From assembly GCA_029942185.1 (NCBI GenBank), contig JAOZTK010000007.1:1-33829 (forward strand): a stretch of 33,829 nt of DNA. The letters are read 5' to 3'. Position numbers and translations under genes: made by a program. The DNA is from Flavobacteriaceae bacterium (GTDB lineage Bacteria > Bacteroidota > Bacteroidia > Flavobacteriales > Flavobacteriaceae). Position 1 is the first letter of the stretch. Each line of letters opens with the position of its first letter. Positions 16,897 to 23,541 of this stretch are shown here, in pieces. The notes below the pieces were generated by a model. That model searched no databases. It was not told the DNA's origin and saw nothing but the letters and a program-made list of their open reading frames with translations.

Positions 16897-18027
16897 ATGG
16901 CATTATCAAAGTATATACGCGATTTATTATTTCGATATGAATGTGTTATCATTCCTGAATTCGGGGGTTTTATAACCAAGACGATATCTGCACGAATCGA
17001 TAAAAGATCACACACCTTTTATCCGCCTTCCAAGCGTCTTAGTTTTAATTCGCAATTAACGGAAAATGATGGTTTGTTGGCGAATCATATTGCTTCAGTA
17101 AATAAGATTTCTTACGAGACAGCAATTAACTTTATTAATTTCGAAGTATCGGAATGGAAAAAAAATCTTCAAAATAATGAAGTCACATTAGAAGGTGTCG
17201 GATTGTTTTCTTTGAATAACGAAAACAAAATAGTATTTGAACCGGATTCCCATTCAAATTTCTTAACGGACGCTTTTGGATTAAACGCTATTATTGCGCC
17301 TACCGTAACAAGAGAGGATTATATGAATGAGGAAGTACATTTTGAATCTATTTCTGATCTTGTTAATAAAGAATTGGACGTTTCAAAATCCCACAAACAA
17401 AAACTGAGTCCTTTCTTTAAATTTGCTGCCGGTTTAGCCTTGTTATTTGCTTTAAGCTACGTTTTAATGCAACAGGTTTTTAAGAATAATGATGCATTTA
17501 AACAAATACTTGTTTTTGATTCAGATAAAGAAACTTTGATGAATAAACGTATTCAAGAAGCAACTTTTGAAATCAACAATCCCTTGCCTGCAATAACTTT
17601 AGAAGTAACGACTGAAAACGAGCTTTCAACAGATAATAAAAATGAATTTAATGACAAAGTTGAGGACAATTCAACGAAAATTAACAAAGCGAAAGTAAGC
17701 GGAAAGACGAATACCGACAATAAATTCAGTAAGAAAATAGAAAAAGAAACTCTTAAAACACCAATACAACCTAGTGAAAAATTAGTTGGAGCGGTAAACA
17801 CAGGTAAATATCACATTATTGGAGGGGCCTTTAGAGTCCCGGCAAATGCTGTAAAGAAAGTAAAACAATTGAAGGCAAAAGGATACGAAGCGCATATTGT
17901 TGGAATTAATAAATGGCAACTTACACAAGTGGCTTTTAAAAGTTTTACAACTAAAGAAGAAGCCCTAAAAGCTTTACGTAAGATAAGAAGATCTGAGGAG
18001 AAAGATGCTTGGATGTTGATTAAATAA
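16897..18027 (+). CDS. HU-CCDC81 and SPOR domain membrane protein
   Basis: Bitopic inner-membrane protein of 376 residues joining a DNA-binding-like fold in the cytoplasm to a peptidoglycan-binding domain in the periplasm. The N-terminal part (about 1-135: MALSKYIRDLLF, then VIIPEFGGFIT and a second segment with LNNENKIVFEP) matches the paired HU-CCDC81 domains of Bacteroidota. One membrane helix lies at about 174-193 (FAAGLALLFALSYVLMQQV). A Thr/Lys/Asn-rich linker follows, then a SPOR domain at about 302-376 (YHIIGGAFR...WQLTQVAFKSFTTKEEA). SPOR domains bind glycan strands stripped of stem peptides at division sites. The promoter supports the start at 16897. The thioesterase gene starts 10 bases after the stop. 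Confidence 0.88.
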   Translation: MALSKYIRDLLFRYECVIIPEFGGFITKTISARIDKRSHTFYPPSKRLSFNSQLTENDGLLANHIASVNKISYETAINFINFEVSEWKKNLQNNEVTLEGVGLFSLNNENKIVFEPDSHSNFLTDAFGLNAIIAPTVTREDYMNEEVHFESISDLVNKELDVSKSHKQKLSPFFKFAAGLALLFALSYVLMQQVFKNNDAFKQILVFDSDKETLMNKRIQEATFEINNPLPAITLEVTTENELSTDNKNEFNDKVEDNSTKINKAKVSGKTNTDNKFSKKIEKETLKTPIQPSEKLVGAVNTGKYHIIGGAFRVPANAVKKVKQLKAKGYEAHIVGINKWQLTQVAFKSFTTKEEALKALRKIRRSEEKDAWMLIK

Positions 18028-18037
18028 GAAGATTTAT

Positions 18038-18547
18038 TTGAAAGCAAAAACCCCATCAGAATCTTTAACAATACTCACAGACTTGGTGCTTCCGGGTGAG
18101 ACGAATCCCTTAGATAGCCTTTTTGGAGGAGAACTCTTAGCGAGAATGGATAGAGCTTGTAGTATTGCTGCACGCAGACATTCGCGTGAAATAGTCGTTA
18201 CTGCATCCGTAAATCACGTCGCCTTTAATAAAGCAGTGCCCGTAGGAAGTATTATTTCTGTAGAAGCAAAAGTGTCAAGAGCCTTTCATTCATCTATGGA
18301 GATTTTTGTCGATGTATGGCGAGAATGTATCGAAACGGGAAATCGGGAAAAAGTAAACGAAGGAATCTATACATTTGTCGCAGTTGATGCCGATGGGAAG
18401 CCTACAAAAGTTCCTTTGATTGCTCCGGAAACCCCTTTGGAACAAGAACGTTATGACGCTGCTTTACGTAGAAAACAACTGAGTTTAGTCTTATCAAAAC
18501 GAATGCTTCCAAAAGATGCAACAGCCTTAAAGAAGTTGTTTGAATAG
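18038..18547 (+). CDS. Hotdog-fold acyl-CoA thioesterase (YciA/BACH-like)
   Basis: Hydrolyses acyl-CoA to free fatty acid and CoA, probably in the cytoplasm, 169 residues. The hotdog helix is FGGELLARMDRACSIAARRHS, with the conserved Asp-Arg, followed by VTASVNHVAF and SISVEAKVSRAF-type strands typical of the YciA/acyl-CoA hydrolase group. No ATG exists upstream in frame after the stop at 18017-18019. The only sensible start is TTG at 18038, which gives the short N-terminus expected before the conserved SLTILTDLVLPGETNPL segment. The gene lies 10 bases after the SPOR gene, suggesting one transcript. A basic C-terminal helix (RRKQLSLVLSKRML) closes the protein. Confidence 0.9.
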   Translation: MKAKTPSESLTILTDLVLPGETNPLDSLFGGELLARMDRACSIAARRHSREIVVTASVNHVAFNKAVPVGSIISVEAKVSRAFHSSMEIFVDVWRECIETGNREKVNEGIYTFVAVDADGKPTKVPLIAPETPLEQERYDAALRRKQLSLVLSKRMLPKDATALKKLFE

Positions 18548-18604
18548 TTTAAAACGTACACTTTTGAATGCGTATTGTTTATCAATGTGTTAGGTTTTTA
18601 AAAA

Positions 18605-18616
18605 GAACTTAAGTTC
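18605..18616. repeat. 12-base perfect palindrome GAACTTAAGTTC
   Basis: A self-complementary 12-mer in the 279-base gap between the thioesterase and the ferredoxin. It could be an operator half-site pair or chance in AT-rich DNA. A related palindrome (AAACTTAAGTTT) occurs at 30685-30696. Confidence 0.4.
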
Positions 18617-18657
18617 AATTAGTAAATGCAACTTCTTATATTATATTACAAGCTATT

Positions 18658-18700
18658 ACACAGAGTTACTCATAGAATACACAAAGTTTCACAGAGAAAA
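18658..18700 (+). repeat. Degenerate CACAGAG-type intergenic repeat
   Basis: Three related blocks occur in 43 bases: ACACAGAGTT, ACACAAAGTTT and CACAGAGAAAA. The pattern resembles the dispersed CACAGAG/CACAAAG noncoding repeats that I recall from many bacterial genomes. No frame runs through it. The remaining gap to 18826 holds nothing else I can identify. Confidence 0.45.
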
Positions 18701-18826
18701 GTATGCGTTTGCCCTGGAGTTTGTCCTATAAAATTATTCCCTTTCCTCAATTAGTTTTACATTTGCATCTGTTTTTAAAATAACCGAATAAGTGTATATT
18801 TTATAAATACTACAAGTGAAAATACA

Positions 18827-19057
18827 ATGTTGATAATTACGCTACAACGATCCAAATGTATTGGCTGCAACTATTGTCAAGAGATTGCACCGGAACAATA
18901 CCGTATGTCCAAAAAAGACGGCAAAGCCATCTTGTTAAATTCGCGAGATCGAAAAGGTTTTCACACGGTTAAGTTAACGGATGCAAGCTTGATTGAGAGT
19001 AATCTAAAAGCTGCAGAAGCTTGCCCTTCTAAAATTATCAAAGTAAAATTACAATAA
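18827..19057 (+). CDS. Ferredoxin, single 4Fe-4S cluster
   Basis: Small electron carrier of 76 residues. Cysteines 11, 14 and 17 form CIGCNYC, and Cys66 in EACPSKII completes a single cluster of the monocluster ferredoxin type. The middle (MSKKDGKAILLNSRDRKGFHTVKL) takes the place of the second cluster found in dicluster ferredoxins. It stands alone, 279 bases after the thioesterase and 200 bases before the RicT-like gene. The redox partner is not indicated by the neighbours, although the next gene is also cysteine-rich. Confidence 0.92.
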   Translation: MLIITLQRSKCIGCNYCQEIAPEQYRMSKKDGKAILLNSRDRKGFHTVKLTDASLIESNLKAAEACPSKIIKVKLQ

Positions 19058-19137
19058 TTTTTTTTGATTCAATTTTATATCCGTATTTTTGGAGATTGCA
19101 GTATTGTATTTGTTACAATTTTTATTGCAAAATAAGC

Positions 19138-19145
19138 TAACTTTG
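19138..19145 (+). promoter_or_regulatory. Candidate -7 element of the ricT-gldH-PBP operon
   Basis: TAACTTTG matches TAnnTTTG fully and lies 112 bases before the ATG at 19258. TTTG at 19109-19112 is 25 bases upstream, slightly far for the -33 element. It would drive the PSP1-domain gene and probably gldH, giving a leader of about 105 nt. Confidence 0.45.
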
Positions 19146-19257
19146 TTTCGAGGTTTAAACGTACTCGAAAAAACACATAGTATCGTTTAGAAAATAAAAG
19201 CTGATGATCGTTTTCTTAACCTTAGCTTAGAGTATTTAACTTTAAAATCATAAAATT

Positions 19258-20505
19258 ATGAGTTGTACCAATTGCGGACAACAAACAGATATAAAAAGCT
19301 TGCCAAGCGATTGTGAAAAATATGGAGCTTGTAGCTCGATGAGTTGTGATGTACTCACTGTTTACGATTGGTTGGGCAATATGGAACTACCGAGTCATCA
19401 AACACCTTTTGATATTTATGAAGTCCGATTTAAAAATGGACGTAAAGCGTTTTTTAAAAATGTAAATGACTTATCACTTTGTACAGGGGAAGCAATTGCT
19501 GTAGAAAGTTCTCCGGGTCATGATATAGGAAGCATTTCTTTATCGGGTGAGTTGGTTAAAAAACAGCTTCAAAAACATGCTATTGAACCAAACAGTGATC
19601 TTATAAAAAAGATATACAGAAAAGCAAATCAAAGAGATATTGATATTTGGAAAAAAGCAAGAGAAAATGAAGCGAACACGCAACGTGAAGCCCGTTTGAT
19701 AATATCAAAATTGGGTTTAAAAATGAAATTGTCAGATGTTGAGTATCAGGGAGATGGAAGAAAGGCTACTTTTTATTACACGGCTGATTCACGTGTAGAT
19801 TTCAGACAACTTATAAGAGATTTAGCCGCTACGTTTAAGTTGCGTATCGAAATGAAACAAGTGGATTTACGACACGAAGCATCTCGATTGGGAGGTATTG
19901 GTTCCTGTGGGAGAGAATTGTGTTGTTCTACTTGGCTTACAGATTTTAGAAGGGTAAATACGCAAGCGGCACGCTATCAGCAATTATCTTTAAGTCCTCA
20001 AAAATTACAAGGTCAGTGTGGTCGTTTGAAATGTTGTTTAAATTTTGAATTAGATTCTTATTTGGATGCGTTAAAAGGTTTCCCGGACACCAAAAAAATC
20101 TTAAAGACTAAAAATGGAGTGGCAAGGTTTATCAAGATGGATATCTTTAAACAGCAACTTTGGTACACTTATAATGATACGGAAGATTATAAATGGTATC
20201 AATTATCAGTAGATCAGGTACACGATATCATTAATCTTAATAAAGCGGGGAAAGAAGCAGAATCTTTGGGAGACATTGAAATAGTAGAAACATCTAGTAA
20301 AGTAAGTTTTGAAGATGCTGTGGGTAAAGATAGTTTAACCCGTTTTGACGAGCCTAAAAGAAAGAGAAGAAAGTCGCGGAGAAGGAATACTAAAACCAAT
20401 CAAAATAAGAGTAGGTTTCAAAAAAAATCAGGAAATCCTAAGGGCTCAAACAACAATCACAAAAGATCAAATAAATCGAATGATAACAACAAAAAAAATA
20501 CGTAA
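19258..20505 (+). CDS. RicT-like PSP1 domain protein
   Basis: Cytoplasmic PSP1-domain protein of 415 residues, related to B. subtilis RicT (YaaT), which belongs to an iron-sulfur complex that tunes RNase Y. Cysteines cluster at the N-terminus (Cys3, 6, 19, 25, 30) and in two conserved blocks, GSCGRELCC (217, 222, 223) and GQCGRLKCC (254, 259, 260), as expected for the family. The PSP1 core runs from about 51 to 265 and includes QVDLRHEASRLGGIG. A Lys/Arg/Asn/Ser-rich tail (about 358-415, RKRRKSRRRNTK...) is low complexity and would bind nucleic acid or ribosomes. The end overlaps gldH by 26 bases. The RNA-processing role in Bacteroidota is an inference, since RicA and RicF are not nearby. Confidence 0.88.
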   Translation: MSCTNCGQQTDIKSLPSDCEKYGACSSMSCDVLTVYDWLGNMELPSHQTPFDIYEVRFKNGRKAFFKNVNDLSLCTGEAIAVESSPGHDIGSISLSGELVKKQLQKHAIEPNSDLIKKIYRKANQRDIDIWKKARENEANTQREARLIISKLGLKMKLSDVEYQGDGRKATFYYTADSRVDFRQLIRDLAATFKLRIEMKQVDLRHEASRLGGIGSCGRELCCSTWLTDFRRVNTQAARYQQLSLSPQKLQGQCGRLKCCLNFELDSYLDALKGFPDTKKILKTKNGVARFIKMDIFKQQLWYTYNDTEDYKWYQLSVDQVHDIINLNKAGKEAESLGDIEIVETSSKVSFEDAVGKDSLTRFDEPKRKRRKSRRRNTKTNQNKSRFQKKSGNPKGSNNNHKRSNKSNDNNKKNT

Positions 20506-20980
20506 TCTAAGTTTTCTTTGGATTGTAATTTTGTTGATTCAAGCTTGTCAGTCGGATATGATTTACAACAAATATGTGTCCATTGAAAAAAACGAATGGG
20601 GAAAAGAGCTGGTGTTGGAATTTAAAATCCCCGTGCAAGATACAGTCAACAGCTATAATCTGTTTATAAATTTACGGAATACAAAAGATTATGGATTTAG
20701 TAATTTGTTTTTGATAACTCAAATGACTTTTCCGGATCAATCAAAAGTGATTGATACACTAGAATATGAAATGACAGATGCAGCAGGACATTTTTTAGGA
20801 AGTGGTTTTTCAGATATTAAAGAGAATAAACTTTTTTATAAAAATAATGTGCGTTTTCAAGAACCGGGGAACTATTTGTTTCAAGTAAAACAAGCGATGC
20901 GTAACCGAAATAAAATTGAAGGGATTAATCCACTTCTCGGAGTTTCTGACGTGGGTATTAGTATAGAAAAAATAGAATAA
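20480..20980 (+). CDS. gldH: Gliding motility lipoprotein GldH
   Basis: Lipoprotein required for gliding in Flavobacterium johnsoniae, where gld lipoproteins support the T9SS/gliding machinery. It has 166 residues from the ATG at 20480. The lipobox ends LIQAC with Cys23, then QSDMIYNKYVSIEKNEWGK. GldH-like features include VLEFKIPVQDTVNSYNLFINLRNTKDYGFSNLFL and the C-terminal GVSDVGISIEK. A longer open frame back to 20345 lies wholly inside the RicT-like coding region and lacks a signal at its start, so it is rejected. The start overlaps the previous gene by 26 bases and PBP1A follows 63 bases later. I recall this order from the F. johnsoniae gldH locus. Confidence 0.92.
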   Translation: MITTKKIRNLSFLWIVILLIQACQSDMIYNKYVSIEKNEWGKELVLEFKIPVQDTVNSYNLFINLRNTKDYGFSNLFLITQMTFPDQSKVIDTLEYEMTDAAGHFLGSGFSDIKENKLFYKNNVRFQEPGNYLFQVKQAMRNRNKIEGINPLLGVSDVGISIEKIE

Positions 20981-21043
20981 TACCATATAAAAACAGTTAT
21001 TGAATTGTATTTTAGTAAGATAAAACGCTTCAAATATTAAAAA

Positions 21044-23341
21044 ATGAGCAAAAAAACAGAATTAAATCAAAGTTTTAATAAATACATACGCTGGTTTTGG
21101 CTTTTAATAGCATCTGGTTTAACGCTTATCGTGTTATTATTCTTATTGGCTGGAATAGGTGCTTTTGGGAAACTTCCAACTTTTGAAGAACTTGAAAATC
21201 CGGAAAACAATCTCGCCAGTGAGGTTATTTCTATCGATGGAGAAACTTTAGGTAAATATGCTAAGGAAAATCGTACTCCTATTCATTTTAGCGACTTACC
21301 AACAAATTTAATTGAAGCTTTAATTGCAACAGAAGACGAGCGTTTTTTTACGCACTCAGGAATTGATGCACGCGGTACTTTGCGCGCGATTGTTAAAATG
21401 GGAAGAGGAGGAGGAGCGAGTACTATAACCCAGCAATTAGCTAAAATGACATTTACAAAACGAGCTTCCGGTAATATTTTCAAGCGAATAATCCAAAAAG
21501 TAAAGGAGATAATTATTGCTGTACAGTTGGAACGTAATTATTCCAAATCTGAAATTATTGCCATGTATCTTAATAAATATGATTTTTTAAATCAGGCTGT
21601 TGGTATACGTTCCGCTTCCAGGATTTACTTTGGAAAAGAACCTAAAGAATTAAAGATTGAAGAATCGGCGATGTTGATTGGAATGCTAAAAAACTCCTCA
21701 CTTTACAATCCTTTAAGGCGTGAAAAAATGGTAAAACATCGTCGGAATGTGGTTTTAAAACAAATGCAACGAAATAAGTATTTGACTAAAAAATGGAAAG
21801 ATTCACTGCAACAAATGGGCTTAGGATTAGATATACACCGAGAAAGTCACAGCGATGGTTTGGCAACTTACTTTAGAGAATATCTCAGAAGTTATATGAA
21901 AAAGTGGATCAAAAATAATCCCAAACCCAATGGAGAGACCTACAATTTGATGCGCGATGGTTTAAAGATTTTTGTAACCCTTGATTCCCGAATGCAAGCT
22001 TATGCGGAAGAGGCAGTTAAAGAGCACATGTCTAACTTGCAACGTGCTTTCTTTAAAGAGCAAAAACGTAATAAAACGGCTCCTTTTATAGATGTGACAA
22101 GTGAAGAAATCGATTTTATTCTCTACAGTGCAATGCGTCGTTCTGAACGTTGGCGTAAAATGAAAAAAGCAGGGGTTTCTAAAAATGATATAATAGCTTC
22201 CTTTGATGTAAAAACACAGATGAAAGTATTTTCTTGGAAGGGAACTATTGATACGCTTATGACCCCTAAGGATTCGATTCGCTATTACAAACGATTTTTA
22301 CGTACAGGTTTTTTATCTATCGAACCGCAAACGGGACAGATAAAAGCTTGGGTAGGAGGCATCAATTACAAGCATTTTCAATACGATGCTGTCAAACAAC
22401 AAAAAAGGCAAGTGGGTTCGACATTTAAACCTTTTATCTATGCAACAGCCATCAATCAATTAAAAAAATCACCTTGTGATAAATACCCAAATACCTTATA
22501 TACTATTCCAAAGGAAAAATATGGGTCAGAAGAAGATTGGACTCCAAAAAATGCTACTGAATCGTATGGGGGAGAGCGTACTTTGCGACAAGCCTTGGCA
22601 AGTTCAATCAATGTAATTACAGCACGATTGATTGATGAAGTAGGACCTAAAACCGTGGTAGAATTGGCTAAACGAGCCGGTATTGAAACGAAAATTCAAG
22701 CAAATCCGTCTATCGCGTTGGGAGCAATTGACTTAAGTCTTTACGAATTGCTTAGCGCTTATACAAACTTTGCAAACAAAGGACAACGTGTTGAACCTAT
22801 TATGCTGCTTCGTATTGAAGATAAAAATGGAACAGTTTTACAAGAATTTGTCCCCAAAACTAATGAAGTTATGAGTGAAGAATCGGCTTATGTGATGTTA
22901 GATTTAATGAAAGGAGTGACAACGAGCGGATCCGGAGCCAGACTTAGAAAAGGATGGACGTCTAATCCCGATAAGATCGTTACGGGTTTTCCATATTTGT
23001 TTAAAAACCCCATTGCCGGAAAAACAGGGACCACACAAGCACAATCAGATGGTTGGTTTATAGGAATTGTTCCTAATTTGGTCAGTGGTGCTTGGGTAGG
23101 GGGAGAAGATCGTGCTACTCATTTTCACCATATATCTAAAGGACAAGGAGCTTCAATGGCATTGCCTATTTGGGCTTTGTATATGAAAAAATGTTATGCA
23201 GATAAAAACTTGTATATAAGTGAAGAAGATTTTGAAAAACCGGCTGTAATCAGTATTCGTTTAAATTGTAACGAAGAAAATAATGAGGGAGAAGATGAAA
23301 ATGAGAAAGAAAAAGAAGATGTCAAAGCCATTGAGTTTTAA
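21044..23341 (+). CDS. Class A penicillin-binding protein (PBP1A type)
   Basis: Bifunctional peptidoglycan synthase of 765 residues in the inner membrane. One membrane segment lies at about 16-40. The GT51 transglycosylase domain (about 70-240) has the catalytic Glu97 in EDERFFTHSG and GGASTITQQLAK. The transpeptidase domain (about 410-700) has SxxK at Ser459-Thr-Phe-Lys462 (GSTFKPF), SxN in SSINVITARL and KTGT in AGKTGTTQAQSDGWF. The C-terminus is a short acidic run rich in Glu and Asn (about 743-762). It is downstream of gldH and ends before a strong intrinsic terminator at 23468. Genes for OmpA-anchor and lytic transglycosylase nearby fit an envelope region. Confidence 0.96.
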   Translation: MSKKTELNQSFNKYIRWFWLLIASGLTLIVLLFLLAGIGAFGKLPTFEELENPENNLASEVISIDGETLGKYAKENRTPIHFSDLPTNLIEALIATEDERFFTHSGIDARGTLRAIVKMGRGGGASTITQQLAKMTFTKRASGNIFKRIIQKVKEIIIAVQLERNYSKSEIIAMYLNKYDFLNQAVGIRSASRIYFGKEPKELKIEESAMLIGMLKNSSLYNPLRREKMVKHRRNVVLKQMQRNKYLTKKWKDSLQQMGLGLDIHRESHSDGLATYFREYLRSYMKKWIKNNPKPNGETYNLMRDGLKIFVTLDSRMQAYAEEAVKEHMSNLQRAFFKEQKRNKTAPFIDVTSEEIDFILYSAMRRSERWRKMKKAGVSKNDIIASFDVKTQMKVFSWKGTIDTLMTPKDSIRYYKRFLRTGFLSIEPQTGQIKAWVGGINYKHFQYDAVKQQKRQVGSTFKPFIYATAINQLKKSPCDKYPNTLYTIPKEKYGSEEDWTPKNATESYGGERTLRQALASSINVITARLIDEVGPKTVVELAKRAGIETKIQANPSIALGAIDLSLYELLSAYTNFANKGQRVEPIMLLRIEDKNGTVLQEFVPKTNEVMSEESAYVMLDLMKGVTTSGSGARLRKGWTSNPDKIVTGFPYLFKNPIAGKTGTTQAQSDGWFIGIVPNLVSGAWVGGEDRATHFHHISKGQGASMALPIWALYMKKCYADKNLYISEEDFEKPAVISIRLNCNEENNEGEDENEKEKEDVKAIEF

Positions 23342-23467
23342 GCAATCTCAATAATTTTTTCAGATAGAATCAATCAAAAAACTCATTTAATGGATTCTTT
23401 TGCTCCGATTCTTTTTTAAGAATTTGTTCTAACATTGTAAAATATTGTTAAATTGCGAGAATTCTTT

Positions 23468-23512
23468 TCTTAAAACGTGAAGGGGGCTTATCATATCGTT
23501 TTAAGATTTTTT
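23468..23512 (+). terminator. Rho-independent terminator after PBP1A
   Basis: TCTTAAAACG (23468-23477) pairs perfectly over 10 bases with CGTTTTAAGA (23497-23506) across a 19-base loop and is followed directly by six T's. It lies only 30 bases before the next ATG, so it could also act as an attenuator for the following gene. Confidence 0.75.
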
Positions 23513-23541
23513 AATTATAGCCCATTATAACTCATTTGTAA

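Noticed and set aside
20345-20479. N-terminal extension of gldH
   Set aside because: This part is the other-frame reading of the basic RicT-like tail. The lipoprotein signal begins at 20480, as expected for GldH.
23342-23440. Second terminator directly after PBP1A (AGAATC/GATTCT)
   Set aside because: The stem is only six pairs with a loop of more than 20 bases. The hairpin at 23468 is far stronger.
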